Origin: Myxococcota bacterium
GTDB taxonomy: Bacteria > Myxococcota_A > Polyangia > JAAYKL01
Length of the DNA: 49,073 nucleotides
Assembly: GCA_030065855.1 (NCBI GenBank)
Contig: JASJCT010000077.1
Span: 1-49,073 of the forward strand
Direction: 5' to 3'
The position numbers were made by a program, and so were the translations under genes. Shown piece after piece: positions 26,343-35,156 of this stretch (its first letter is position 1; each line of letters opens with the position of its first letter). The notes beneath the pieces are model-generated. The model was not told the origin of the DNA, searched no databases, and saw only the letters and a list, made by a program, of their open reading frames with translations.

Positions 26343-27443
26343 TCAGCACCCGTCTTCTGAGAAATCCGAAGCCGCCTTAAGTGGGCATTTATCCTCGTCG
26401 TCGGGAAATCCATCCATATCGTTATCTAAATCTGGGCAACCATCTGTATCCAGATAGCCGTCCTTGTCTTCTTTTAATATGGGACAGGCATCGTTCCTGC
26501 CCATCACGCCGTCTTCATCTTCATCCGGCATTACTGGCAGCCAGGAGAAGCGAAATCCAAAGGTAAATGCAGGCGCGGCTTCTCCTGTGATGCCGGACCC
26601 AATAAGGGTGCCAAAGCGGTGGCTCCGACCAACTGGAAAATCAATGCCCGCACCTATCCAAACAGGGCGTGAGGCTGCCTTGGGCCAGATACCCTCTTCC
26701 GTGGCCACGCCCACTGCGCCTTCGGCCTGGACAGACCAGGCAATGTCGAACTTGCGCACAACGCGAATGCCCACCCGCCAGATAAGGTCGTCGTCCTGCT
26801 CAAAGTGCTGATGGTCTGCGACCTCGCGATGCTCCGGTCGGAACCGATAGCCGAGATTTAGGGACAGGCGATTGCCAAGCACCTGAAATGCCAGGACCGC
26901 GAATGGCTCAAACCCAAATCCCCCCTCTCCCATCAATCGCTCGTGATACCCGGTAGGCGCACTTGCCTTGACGCCGAACAGCAGGCCGAAGCCGCCTTCT
27001 GTTGCGTCCAATGCGCTGAGGAGCAAAGCGCCGGTCAGATCGCCGATACCCGGGCCATCTTCGCCCATGTCCTGAAGGGTGGGTTCATCCAGATCCATGC
27101 CCGCCGCGGCAATGGGCGTTGCAAAGGTGGCAGCCACTGGAAAACTGAGTGCCGCCTCCAATCCCAATGGCAGGCCCAGGCCAAATACAACCGTACCCCG
27201 CACCTGGGCCGAGCGGTCTGAACGCCCGATGTTGTATAGCGTTGTCGTTGAGAGCCGCCCGTGCCAGCTTAAAGGCGGTGCCGCGCTTGTCCCTTCCATC
27301 ACATGGCACCCATCCCAGGTGATAGGGGGTTCGGCAAATCTGGAGATGGTCCATCTGGGTGTCTCGTCTCCGCGTCCCAGGGCCGGCCTAAGCAGCATGC
27401 CAAGGGATAGGAACAGGGATAAATAGGTGGCGTACGGGTTCAT
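26343..27443 (-). CDS. Outer-membrane beta-barrel protein with thrombospondin type-3 repeats
   Basis: 366 residues. A signal peptide (YATYLSLFLSLGMLLRPALG) is followed by about 270 residues of alternating hydrophobic strands typical of a transporter-like barrel (GTVVFGLGLPLGLEAAL, LSLNLGYRFRPEH). The C-terminal 60 residues are Ca-binding TSP3 repeats (DEDEDGVMGRNDACP, DKDGYLDTDGCPD, DNDMDGFPDDEDKCP). Many relatives continue into an OmpA peptidoglycan-binding domain; this one stops after the repeats at SEDGC, so it is short or truncated. Its start is divergent from the radical SAM gene at 27566. Confidence 0.8.
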   Translation of the reverse strand: MNPYATYLSLFLSLGMLLRPALGRGDETPRWTISRFAEPPITWDGCHVMEGTSAAPPLSWHGRLSTTTLYNIGRSDRSAQVRGTVVFGLGLPLGLEAALSFPVAATFATPIAAAGMDLDEPTLQDMGEDGPGIGDLTGALLLSALDATEGGFGLLFGVKASAPTGYHERLMGEGGFGFEPFAVLAFQVLGNRLSLNLGYRFRPEHREVADHQHFEQDDDLIWRVGIRVVRKFDIAWSVQAEGAVGVATEEGIWPKAASRPVWIGAGIDFPVGRSHRFGTLIGSGITGEAAPAFTFGFRFSWLPVMPDEDEDGVMGRNDACPILKEDKDGYLDTDGCPDLDNDMDGFPDDEDKCPLKAASDFSEDGC

Positions 27444-27565
27444 TTTCCTATCTTATCACGGGTTTGGCCGGTGTTGCGCCAGCAACATGTCAAATTTGAC
27501 AGTTACGCATTCGTTTGTATAGTCCTCCAGTGATAAATGGTTCGGGATTCGCATGAGGTACCTCG

Positions 27566-28534
27566 ATGAACGACTTTGACGCTGTGATTCAGCATACTGG
27601 CAGGCAGACCCTTCAGGCGCAGTCGATTGATACGTTTCAAGTGAATATTGGATTTTTATGCAATCAGAAGTGTATCCACTGCCATCTCGCCGCCTCTCCG
27701 ACAAAAACAGAGATGATGGACTGCAAAACCATGGAGACAGTGCTGGAAACCGCTAAAATGACGCCCTGTCGCACGTTGGATATCACCGGTGGTGCCCCTG
27801 AGCTTCATCCGAATCTCCGTGGCTTCATCGCATCTGCTGCATCCAGCGGCATTGGGGTTCAAGTCAGGACCAATCTGGCAGTGCTCATGGAGGCGGGTAA
27901 CGAAGATCTGCCCAATTTTTATAAAGACTACGGTGTCTCACTCGTCGGATCCATGCCGTGTTATCTGGAAGAAAACGTCACTGCGCAGCGGGGACCCGGG
28001 GTATACCGCAAGAGCGTGGCTGCGATTCGGCGGTTAAACGCCCTTGGATATGGTGTGGATTCAGACCCGGTACTAAACCTCGTCTACAATCCGGGTGGGG
28101 CCTTTTTGCCGCCGGATCAGACCGCATTGGAGAGCGATTATAAGCAAAACCTCAAGACGAATTGGGGCATATCGTTTACCAACCTGATGACCGTTACCAA
28201 CATGCCCATCGGGCGGTTCAAGTCATACCTGGAGTCCCAGGGCGAGGAAACCGCCTACATGCAGCTGTTGCGCAATGCCTTCAACCCACTGACGCTAGAC
28301 GCGCTCATGTGTCGCAGCCAAATCAGCGTGGGGTGGGATGGTCGGCTCTACGACTGTGACTTCAACTTGGCCTTGGGCATTGGTATTCAGAACAAGATTA
28401 CCCATATCGACGATCTGCGCCTAAATTTGGATCTGGATTTGGATAAAACCCTCGGACGGACCATTGCCACTGGCAACCACTGCTTTGGATGTACAGCTGG
28501 CAATGGGTCCTCCTGTCGAGGTGCCTTGGTATAG
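27566..28534 (+). CDS. ArsS-like radical SAM protein with C-terminal Cys-rich domain
   Basis: 322 residues. The radical SAM cluster motif is C32-x3-C36-x2-C39 (LCNQKCIHCH), followed by DITGGAPELHPN. The C-terminal half has MCRSQISVGWDGRLYDCDFN and, at the end, HCFGCTAGNGSSC, the signature of the arsenosugar biosynthesis ArsS group (TIGR04167, radical SAM/Cys-rich). As I recall, some members of that family carry selenocysteine in the Cys-rich region; this copy has only Cys. No ArsM-type methyltransferase is adjacent, so the arsenosugar assignment rests on family alone. Confidence 0.87.
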   Translation: MNDFDAVIQHTGRQTLQAQSIDTFQVNIGFLCNQKCIHCHLAASPTKTEMMDCKTMETVLETAKMTPCRTLDITGGAPELHPNLRGFIASAASSGIGVQVRTNLAVLMEAGNEDLPNFYKDYGVSLVGSMPCYLEENVTAQRGPGVYRKSVAAIRRLNALGYGVDSDPVLNLVYNPGGAFLPPDQTALESDYKQNLKTNWGISFTNLMTVTNMPIGRFKSYLESQGEETAYMQLLRNAFNPLTLDALMCRSQISVGWDGRLYDCDFNLALGIGIQNKITHIDDLRLNLDLDLDKTLGRTIATGNHCFGCTAGNGSSCRGALV

Positions 28535-28780
28535 AAAGCAGTGCGCCTAGTGCTCCCAAGATCCCAATCTAACACAGAGTATGAATAATGAGTGGACGGT
28601 TGACATGCTAGGTTCCCTTTTTGCCCTGCCCGAGCGTTCATATGACAGGCAACTGGACCCCACGCGTGGTAGCAAAAGGGTACGGCATTGGCGCGTCAAC
28701 CATCCACACACAACATCGGCCCTGTTTCACCTCCCCCGGATTAAGCGAAACCGCGCCCAATCACCAGCTAGAAGAACAAC

Positions 28781-29197
28781 ATGAAACTCTCTACACGTGC
28801 CAGATACGCCCTGAGAATGATGGTCGAAATCGCGAAGCTCACAAACCGCATTGACGACACGGTGAGCCTGGCCAAGATCTCGGATGTGACGAACATCTCC
28901 AGGCGCTACCTTGAACAGCTCGCAATTGTCCTAAAAAGCCACTCGCTGATTCGCAGCAAGACGGGAAAGGGCGGTGGATATCAACTTGCGAGGCCTGCAT
29001 CTGAAATCCCAGCCAGCGAGATCATCGAAGCGACCATTGGGCCCATTAACATCGTCGACTGTGTGCTCGATCCAGATACGTGCCCCATGGCAGATGACTG
29101 CGGCTGTCGCTCTGTGTACTGCGACATCAACTCTCGCATCGTCTCCTCCCTGAGCGATTTGACCCTGGATAAACTCGCCGAAAAGCACCGCAATTAG
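28781..29197 (+). CDS. Rrf2-family transcriptional regulator
   Basis: 138 residues. A winged helix-turn-helix starts MKLSTRARYALRMMVEIAK, with ISRRYLEQLAIVLKSHSLI and the wing GKGGGYQLAR. The C-terminal part has cysteines C89, C96, C102, C104 and C109 (DCVLDPDTC, CGCRSVYC), more than the three of IscR, which could bind an Fe-S cluster or sense sulfur, as in IscR/CymR-type proteins. The 246-base gap after the radical SAM gene holds its promoter; nothing else is recognised there. Confidence 0.9.
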   Translation: MKLSTRARYALRMMVEIAKLTNRIDDTVSLAKISDVTNISRRYLEQLAIVLKSHSLIRSKTGKGGGYQLARPASEIPASEIIEATIGPINIVDCVLDPDTCPMADDCGCRSVYCDINSRIVSSLSDLTLDKLAEKHRN

Positions 29198-29268
29198 TAT
29201 TGTTCTTTTGCGTCGGCGCTGTCACACGATTGCGAGTAGCACCTCTATATCCAGGAGGGAGGATATGA

Positions 29269-30081
29269 ATGAAAAATTTCCAGATAATTGCTAAAAGGCG
29301 CTCTGGGGTGGCCATAATGATGGCCTTGTGCCTGGCCGCAGCGGGCAACACTGCCGCAGCTGGTGAAAAGAACAAGCCGTTTGATCACACGCACCAGCAA
29401 TGGCAAGGCCTACTAAAGACCTATGTCAAGAGCGGCACCGTAGACTACGCTGCCTGGCACCGAGGGGGCCAGGACCGCCTCGACCAGTATTTGGCCACCC
29501 TCGCTGCGGTCTGTAAGAAAGACTACAAAAAATGGAACAAGAGAAATAAGATCGCCTACTGGATCAACCTCTACAACGCGCATACCATCAAGTTGGTTCT
29601 TGACAACTTTCCGGTCAAGAGTCTTCAAAATGTGGGTGCCAAGCCAGGGTCGGCCTGGGAGGAAAAGCGCATCCCCCTGGCCAAACTCGAGGGCAAGACC
29701 CTGTCCCTTGGAGATGTGGAGAACGAGATATTGCGAAAGCGGTTTACCGAACCGCGCATTCACTTTGCCCTGGTTTGCGCGGCCAAGAGTTGCCCCATCC
29801 TCATATCTGAAGCGTACCAAGGGCAAAAACTCAATACCCAGCTCAAGCGTCAGACCCGGCAGTTTCTCAACGATTCATCAAAAAACAGGTATGACGCGGC
29901 CAACAAGACCCTCTATTTATCCAAGATTTTTGAATGGTACGGCAAAGACTTTGTCGACAACGTCCCTTCGGTCGCCGCGTACGTCGCACCCCACATGTCA
30001 CATCAGGCAGTCGAGGATGTCGCCGCTGGCCAGGTGAACGTCGAGTTTCTCCACTACGACTGGGCTTTAAACGGCAGATAG
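29269..30081 (+). CDS. Secreted DUF547 protein
   Basis: 270 residues. The ATG follows AGGAGGGAGG; a signal peptide (VAIMMALCLAAAGNTAAAG) directs export. The DUF547 domain is clear: WINLYNAHTIKLVLDNFP, IHFALVCAAKSCP, YLSKIFEWYGKDF. In other proteins this domain resembles a transglutaminase/papain-like fold and often sits in bacterial surface proteins, but its activity is not established. A hairpin at 30197-30230 may end its transcript. Confidence 0.85.
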   Translation: MKNFQIIAKRRSGVAIMMALCLAAAGNTAAAGEKNKPFDHTHQQWQGLLKTYVKSGTVDYAAWHRGGQDRLDQYLATLAAVCKKDYKKWNKRNKIAYWINLYNAHTIKLVLDNFPVKSLQNVGAKPGSAWEEKRIPLAKLEGKTLSLGDVENEILRKRFTEPRIHFALVCAAKSCPILISEAYQGQKLNTQLKRQTRQFLNDSSKNRYDAANKTLYLSKIFEWYGKDFVDNVPSVAAYVAPHMSHQAVEDVAAGQVNVEFLHYDWALNGR

Positions 30082-30196
30082 TTATTTTCAGGTGCGTGCT
30101 ATCCTGCGAAGTGGGGACACCGGGTAATCATTGGTAAAATCGGCAACTTTCAGCCTAGCCTTGGAGAAGCAGGACAGATGAAAAAAGTAGTCGTTT

Positions 30197-30230
30197 GCCC
30201 TGCTTCGCTCCCAGGCGAGCTACGCAGGGC
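30197..30230. terminator. Hairpin between converging genes (bidirectional terminator or REP-like palindrome)
   Basis: GCCCTGC (30197-30203) pairs with GCAGGGC (30224-30230), and GCTC with GAGC inside, separated by a 3x3 internal loop. There is no T run. It sits between the DUF547 gene and the last gene of the PLD operon, which converge here. The same motif type occurs as a dispersed repeat in other genomes. Confidence 0.45.
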
Positions 30231-30234
30231 GGCA

Positions 30235-31524
30235 CTAGTTGGCGCTTAGTTTTTCAAATCGGCTTTTGAAATTATCTAGATAGGTTTTGGCGAGTGGTTT
30301 AGACGCTACATACAGACTCGTTTCATCGTACTTTTTCAAAGACCCTAGTGTCCAATTGTGACTGCCGATCACCACATGCCTATCGTCTACCACCACCAGC
30401 TTGGTGTGGTTGACCCGATTGAATTCATCAAATACCACGTCGATGCCTGCCTGTTGCAGGGCCTTGAACGCATTATGGTTGATTAACCTGGACCTGTAGA
30501 CATCCCCTTCCCGATCCCTATCGAGAATCACTTGAATCTCAACACCCCGTTTTTTTGCTACGACGAGTTCCTTGACCAGTTGATCACTCGGCGTGTCCTT
30601 TCCAGCCTTGTCGTATTTCATGTAGAACATGATGATTTTGATGGATTGAGTGGCGTTTTGAATGAGCTGCTTTACAAATGGTGCATAGGCTTCGTCGAAC
30701 AGCAACCCCGCTGCCCCATCCTTTCCTTTAATCGCCTTTGCTTCTAGTGCTCGGGCCTTTTTTTCAAACCCATTGAGCGCCTTTATTCTGCTGGCCCGTG
30801 TCAGTGGTAGGTGTTTATTTGGGAAGAATTCGTTTTGATCCACCTCGTTCTGAATGGAGGAGAGCTCGACCAACAAGCGGTCAAGGGGGGTACCATCGAG
30901 GTCTGCCTTGACAGCAAACCCACCACCTGAGGCCAAGAGTCTGGCATAGGTCTTGAGGCTTGGCTCAGATACAAATGCTAAGACCTCTGGCGAGAAAAAT
31001 TGCGCGTGAACATCTGCTGGCATGACAAAAGCCAGGGCTTCGAGCCGCTGGGTTGTCACGTTGTCTATCCCTTTAACTTCTTTGAGTTGCTCGATGGACT
31101 CAAACGGTCCGTAAAGGTTGCGATGGTCAATTATCCTTTGTGCGAGGACGTCGCCGATCTCAGGGAGGGCTTCGAGCTCGTCAAAGGACGCAGTGTTGAT
31201 GTCGACCTTGGGTAGCCATTGGTGGCGCGTCGTCAATGTATCATTTGCTTTTTCGTCAACAGGCTGGGTGTATGAAAAATCAGGGCGTTGACGGGCGACA
31301 GCATTGGCATAGCTAATGAATCGACGCTCCAGTGCTTCTCGAGCGCGATTGATCGCAAACTGCTCCTTTTCCGATCGCGGGATTTTTTCATCTTCAAAAA
31401 TCTCGCCCCCATTGGCCTTGGCAATTGCGAACAGCACCTGGCATGCCGTATCTTTCTTCTTCTTGGTCCACTTGATGTCAGGTGTATTTTCCGTAAGAAA
31501 CCCTTGAAAAACAGATGGATTCAT
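30235..31524 (-). CDS. HhH and single-HKD phospholipase D-like protein (gene 5 of JAMM-PLD operon)
   Basis: 429 residues. Residues 1-100 are an uncharacterised helical region. Residues 104-166 form a ComEA-like helix-hairpin-helix domain (KVDINTASFDELEALPEIG, then KGIDNVTTQRLEAL), which usually binds DNA. Residues 270-429 form a phospholipase D/Nuc-like domain with one complete HKD motif: His373, Lys375, Asp380, then Gly387-Ser388 and Asn390 (HTKLVVVDDRHVVIGSHNW). A single HKD implies dimerisation, as in nuclease Nuc. There is no signal peptide. The start overlaps the preceding stop by 4 bases. Best guess: a DNA-directed nuclease. Confidence 0.85.
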   Translation of the reverse strand: MNPSVFQGFLTENTPDIKWTKKKKDTACQVLFAIAKANGGEIFEDEKIPRSEKEQFAINRAREALERRFISYANAVARQRPDFSYTQPVDEKANDTLTTRHQWLPKVDINTASFDELEALPEIGDVLAQRIIDHRNLYGPFESIEQLKEVKGIDNVTTQRLEALAFVMPADVHAQFFSPEVLAFVSEPSLKTYARLLASGGGFAVKADLDGTPLDRLLVELSSIQNEVDQNEFFPNKHLPLTRASRIKALNGFEKKARALEAKAIKGKDGAAGLLFDEAYAPFVKQLIQNATQSIKIIMFYMKYDKAGKDTPSDQLVKELVVAKKRGVEIQVILDRDREGDVYRSRLINHNAFKALQQAGIDVVFDEFNRVNHTKLVVVDDRHVVIGSHNWTLGSLKKYDETSLYVASKPLAKTYLDNFKSRFEKLSAN

Positions 31525-32036
31525 AGCGCGCCTCTCTTCTGGGACGTCTCCCAGTGCTTTAAAAAATTCAAAGCAAGGGCCGTGTTAAGATCGGCCGACT
31601 TAATGGCCAGGGCATCTTCGGTATTTTTAACCAATCCCCCTGGTGACCAATTATTACTGCCTACGACAATTAAGTCGTCGTCGATAACAAGGTATTTACT
31701 GTGCGTGCTGATATCTTCGTCAGACCGAAATGACCGGGCCTCAATGCCCATGGACTGCAAGTATGCTGCTGCAGTGCCGGTTTGAACCTGGATGGCACCC
31801 ACCGTGGATTGACCTACCAGGACTTTCACGTCCACATTTCGCCATTTGGCATAGGCCAGGTGCTTGAGCAAATCGCGGATGCGGAGCTCGTCGTCAGACG
31901 CGGTCGACATATTGACAATAAACACGGACGCCCAAATGCGCCGATGGGCCTTTGCTATCTTGCTCCAGAGAAAGTCATAGGCTTCGTCGTCCTGAAGCGG
32001 GGTGGCACTGTCAAAGTTGTAAACAGGGAGATTCAT
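31521..32036 (-). CDS. Single-HKD phospholipase D-like protein (gene 4 of JAMM-PLD operon)
   Basis: 171 residues, a minimal PLD/Nuc domain. The HKD motif is complete: His112, Lys114, Asp119, Gly126-Ser127, Asn129 (HSKYLVIDDDLIVVGSNNW). Earlier strands (RIWASVFIVNMS, VDVKVLVGQS) match the fold. No signal peptide is present, unlike secreted Nuc. It overlaps both neighbours by 4 bases (ATGA), so it is translated with them. It could pair with the larger PLD protein as a heterodimer, each giving one HKD (inference). Confidence 0.85.
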   Translation of the reverse strand: MNLPVYNFDSATPLQDDEAYDFLWSKIAKAHRRIWASVFIVNMSTASDDELRIRDLLKHLAYAKWRNVDVKVLVGQSTVGAIQVQTGTAAAYLQSMGIEARSFRSDEDISTHSKYLVIDDDLIVVGSNNWSPGGLVKNTEDALAIKSADLNTALALNFLKHWETSQKRGAL

Positions 32037-32326
32037 GAATGCACCTCCTTTAAGTAGGCGTCGAATTTCTCTTCATAAACCTCGACGTTATGAGCAGCGG
32101 CATTGATGCCACGTTCCAACACACCGATGCCCTCCAACAAATGGTCGAGATGCTTGCGATACCGAAACCTACGCTTTGTTCGAGACGTTGCACCGAGCCC
32201 TTGGTTCAGCTGTTCCTGGACCTGTTTGGCACCATCTCTAGCAACTTGAAGCTCCAGCAGCTGAATTTTCAACTCCTCGATCAACCCTTGATAGCTCTCT
32301 ATTTTTTCGAATGTTTTCTGGTCCAT
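32033..32326 (-). CDS. Small helical protein (gene 3 of JAMM-PLD operon)
   Basis: 97 residues, almost entirely helical with heptad-like spacing (YQGLIEELKIQLLELQVA ... EGIGVLERGINAAAHNVEVY). A basic patch TSRTKRRFRYRKH lies in the middle. No family recognised. It starts 17 bases after gene 2 and overlaps gene 4 by 4 bases. A scaffold or adaptor role is possible. Confidence 0.75.
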   Translation of the reverse strand: MDQKTFEKIESYQGLIEELKIQLLELQVARDGAKQVQEQLNQGLGATSRTKRRFRYRKHLDHLLEGIGVLERGINAAAHNVEVYEEKFDAYLKEVHS

Positions 32327-32343
32327 GATATTTTACCCCACAT

Positions 32344-32751
32344 CTATCCGCTATACATGCCCATGTACCAATCACACTCACCAGTGATGGCCCAACCAAT
32401 CAACCATACCGCGATGGCCACACCTAGGACGACAAGCGGTACCACATACCCCTGTTCGCCCCTTATCTCGCTTTCAGTTGAAGCGCTTTCAACTGCCGAT
32501 GGCGCGTCAGCCACTTGGGATAGGTGGCGCCGTATCATCTTGGCCAGCTCGTCTTTGCCGTGGATCGTGTCTAGGTACTGCGCGATCCTCCGACCTCTGG
32601 TGGTCGGTTGCTTTTCCACATCCGTCACTGCACTGGCATAGGCATTGGCCAGTGCATTAATAGACATGGACTTCAGTTCTTCTCGAATGGTAGTATTGAA
32701 TTGTTCTTCAACACTTGCTGGCAGCGGTATATACATCAACTGCGCTGTCAT
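32344..32751 (-). CDS. Tail-anchored membrane protein (gene 2 of JAMM-PLD operon)
   Basis: 135 residues. The first 90 are soluble and helical (FNTTIREELKSMSINALANA, RRIAQYLDTIHGKDEL), then a Ser/Glu-rich linker, and one membrane helix near the C-terminus (VVPLVVLGVAIAVWLIGWAI) with a short aromatic tail (CDWYMGMYSG). It is placed to anchor the complex to the inner membrane. Its ATG overlaps the stop of the JAMM gene by 4 bases. No family recognised. Confidence 0.75.
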   Translation of the reverse strand: MTAQLMYIPLPASVEEQFNTTIREELKSMSINALANAYASAVTDVEKQPTTRGRRIAQYLDTIHGKDELAKMIRRHLSQVADAPSAVESASTESEIRGEQGYVVPLVVLGVAIAVWLIGWAITGECDWYMGMYSG

Positions 32752-33179
32752 GAATGCACCTCCTTTACCGCAATTTCGTCTGGGTCATCCTTTGAAGGAA
32801 CCGCCCCTAAACAAAAAGCCCTTAGTTGAAAATCCCTGCCATTGGGGGGATTGCCGCTTCTTCCAATCAGCCAAATCATGGATGCATCACTTTGCATGGT
32901 TTTAATATCTGCAGACGATGGCGTTGCGTCCTCAAGGTGCGAGTGAAAAAACCCGATCAGCTGACCGGGTCTTTTGTTGCAAGCAGACGCATATGCGTTT
33001 CGAGGAATCCCAAAGCCATGCACGCCTTTAATAGCATTCGCGATCGGCAGTACTTCACGGATCACCGCGTATTCCTCCACATTTGTGCCAAACAGCAGGG
33101 CGACTGCTTCAGCTGGATACCTCAATCGTATCTCGCGCCACAATGCACGAACCAAGTGCTTTGGTATCTCAATCTCCAT
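32748..33179 (-). CDS. JAMM/MPN metalloprotease (Prok-JAB type; gene 1 of JAMM-PLD operon)
   Basis: 143 residues. The full JAMM set is present: Glu24 in YPAEAVALLFGT, His79 and His81 in IGFFHSHLEDATPSSAD, Ser88 and Asp91. The loop between H-x-H and S-x-x-D is one residue shorter than in most Prok-JAB or RadC proteins. JAMM enzymes remove ubiquitin-like tails or process sulfur-carrier proteins; no ubiquitin-like, E1 or E2 gene is nearby. It is the first gene of a five-gene operon; a candidate -10 (TATACT, minus strand, 33246-33251) lies about 70 bases upstream. Confidence 0.85.
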   Translation of the reverse strand: MEIEIPKHLVRALWREIRLRYPAEAVALLFGTNVEEYAVIREVLPIANAIKGVHGFGIPRNAYASACNKRPGQLIGFFHSHLEDATPSSADIKTMQSDASMIWLIGRSGNPPNGRDFQLRAFCLGAVPSKDDPDEIAVKEVHS

Positions 33180-33344
33180 CTAGCAAAGCAAGCGCACCAC
33201 TCCCCTCTGCCTCAATATCCGATCATCCTCTGCGTCTAACAAACTAGTATACATTCAATCCCGGACAAGCAACTGTATTTTTAAAATTTTTGTGTATTTT
33301 TGTTCGTTCGGTTTTATCGAGGGATTAAGGAATTTATTAAAGGG

Positions 33345-34175
33345 TTATTTCTCAGCTTCGATATAAGCAATGGGTATTGTTACTTTGAACTCGCCGAGCG
33401 ATTTGGCGCGTGCATTGATGTTTTCCTCGAGCCTCTGGAAAAACAACGCTTGGTGCGCCTTGGGGATAACGCTTTTAAAGCCCCCCACAAAGCCGCGCAT
33501 GATCATGTGGTGGTTGAAAAAGGCCGTACCGTCCACAAACCGCCAGGAAAAGGCGTCCTCCACATTGGACGTAATCTCGAATCCTACGTCACTGAGCCAC
33601 GCGTTGATGGTTTCGACCGGGTGACGGTGATCTTCGTGGACCATGAGCTGCGCTTTGGCATCGTCGAGATCCAGTTCGGTCATTGTCGCGGCAAATAGCT
33701 CGTACAGCTCGCGCATGTGGCCCTTGGGATTGGTCGTAAAGGCCACCTGGCCGCCTTTCTTTACGGTCCTATAGCATTCTGAAAACACCTTATGGGGATC
33801 GCCGAAGTTGTTGATACCCACGTTAGAGACAATCAAATCAAACATGTCATCGTCAAAATCCATTGTTGCTGCGTCGCCGTCTACAAAAATGACATTATCG
33901 ATCCCTAACACTTCGGCCTTGAACTTGGCCCGCTTACTGCCGGCCCGCCACATGTCAATGCCATAGACCGCGGACGATCTCCCCAGCCTCTGGGACAGCT
34001 CTAACATCGGGTACCCAGTGCCGAACCCGATGTCCAGGGCTATCATCCCCGGTCTCAACGCGATGTTGTCGAGCATCAGTTGGCCAAAGGGAAACGACCA
34101 ATACGGGACCTCGTCATAGGCTGAGGCGAGATCCACGTCATTCATGTCAAAGGGGGTGTTTAGATAATTGACCAT
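33345..34175 (-). CDS. Class I SAM-dependent methyltransferase
   Basis: 276 residues. SAM motif I is ALDIGFGTGYPMLEL, motif II-like acidic residue in VYGIDMW, then FVDGDAATMDF and FDLIVSNVGINNFGD, typical of the Methyltransf_11/25 fold. The C-terminal 100 residues form a substrate-binding part that I do not recognise. It is divergent from the nitrilase-like gene (34341). Substrate unknown. Confidence 0.82.
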   Translation of the reverse strand: MVNYLNTPFDMNDVDLASAYDEVPYWSFPFGQLMLDNIALRPGMIALDIGFGTGYPMLELSQRLGRSSAVYGIDMWRAGSKRAKFKAEVLGIDNVIFVDGDAATMDFDDDMFDLIVSNVGINNFGDPHKVFSECYRTVKKGGQVAFTTNPKGHMRELYELFAATMTELDLDDAKAQLMVHEDHRHPVETINAWLSDVGFEITSNVEDAFSWRFVDGTAFFNHHMIMRGFVGGFKSVIPKAHQALFFQRLEENINARAKSLGEFKVTIPIAYIEAEK

Positions 34176-34340
34176 CCCAATCCCTCATCAAAAAAAACCA
34201 TCTGCAAACAAAAGATCCCTACCAAACTGGAAATGGAATATCCAGTAAAAGAATAATGGAAGCGCTGTGGAAAAAGTTGTTGTATGTCGGGGCGGTAAAA
34301 GCCAGAATCACACCTAGACAACATAGCCATGGGGCGTTCA

Positions 34341-35135
34341 ATGAAAGTAACCGTATGTCAGCTAAGCAATCATCCCGCCCACCTAGAGCGCGAATGGAAA
34401 CAGCTCGCATCCCATGTCAGCGAGGAGAAGAGCAGCCTGGTTCTGCTGCCTGAGATGCCGTTCTATCCCTGGCTCTCGGCCGATCGGTCAGTCGATCCAG
34501 GTGCATGGCGCGCATCAGTGGCCATCCACGATCTCTGGATGGCGCGACTCCAGGAGCTCTCTGCGCCCGTCGTCATTGGCACGCGACCGGTGGTATCAGA
34601 GGACAAACGCCTCAATATGGGATTTGTCTGGCAAGTGGACAGCGGGCATGTCGACGCCCACGCAAAGGTCTACCTGCCCAACGAAGCCGGTTTTTGGGAG
34701 GCCACCTGGTATCAGCGCGGAGAGAAGCATTTTGATACCTTTTTTTGTCAGTCCGCAGCTGTTGGCGAGCCAGACATTGGTATTGGTTTCCTCATCTGCA
34801 CGGAGATGTGGTTTTCTGAGCATGCCCGCGACTACGGGCGGCAAGGGGCGAACATTCTGGCGTGTCCTCGGGCAACTGCTGCATTGACGGTTGACAAATG
34901 GATAGCAGCCGGACGCGTGGCTGCCGTGAGATCAGGTGCGTTTTGCCTATCTTCGAATTTCAGTGACGACGGCACCCAAGCGCTACCGTGGGCAGGTACG
35001 GGCTGGATCATACACCCCGAAGAAGGGGACGTGATCGGCCTCACCTCAAATGAACGCCCGTTTCTAACAGTGGACATCGACCTAAACGATACGACCGCTG
35101 CAAAACAGACCTATCCCAGGTATGTCGAAAAGTGA
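34341..35135 (+). CDS. Nitrilase/carbon-nitrogen hydrolase family protein
   Basis: 264 residues from the ATG at 34341; an ATG four codons earlier has no ribosome-binding site. The catalytic triad is Glu38 (VLLPEMPFYPW), Lys109 (DAHAKVYLPNE) and Cys153 (FLICTEMWFSEHARDYGRQG). The start VTVCQLSNHP and the end PFLTVDIDL fit the family. Members hydrolyse amides, carbamoyl groups or nitriles; the Lys motif with PNE ... FWEATWYQRG suggests an amidase branch. It is a stand-alone gene before the vapBC pair. Confidence 0.85.
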   Translation: MKVTVCQLSNHPAHLEREWKQLASHVSEEKSSLVLLPEMPFYPWLSADRSVDPGAWRASVAIHDLWMARLQELSAPVVIGTRPVVSEDKRLNMGFVWQVDSGHVDAHAKVYLPNEAGFWEATWYQRGEKHFDTFFCQSAAVGEPDIGIGFLICTEMWFSEHARDYGRQGANILACPRATAALTVDKWIAAGRVAAVRSGAFCLSSNFSDDGTQALPWAGTGWIIHPEEGDVIGLTSNERPFLTVDIDLNDTTAAKQTYPRYVEK

Positions 35136-35156
35136 TCAAAGATTGATGTATCGAGG

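Noticed and set aside
32090..32641. Plus-strand frame across JAMM-PLD operon genes 2-3
   Set aside because: No ribosome-binding site and no recognisable domain; the minus-strand genes are tightly packed and coupled.
30235..33179. Ubiquitin-like conjugation (Bil-type) operon
   Set aside because: Only the JAMM component fits; no E1, E2 or ubiquitin-like protein is encoded nearby, so the known system cannot be claimed.
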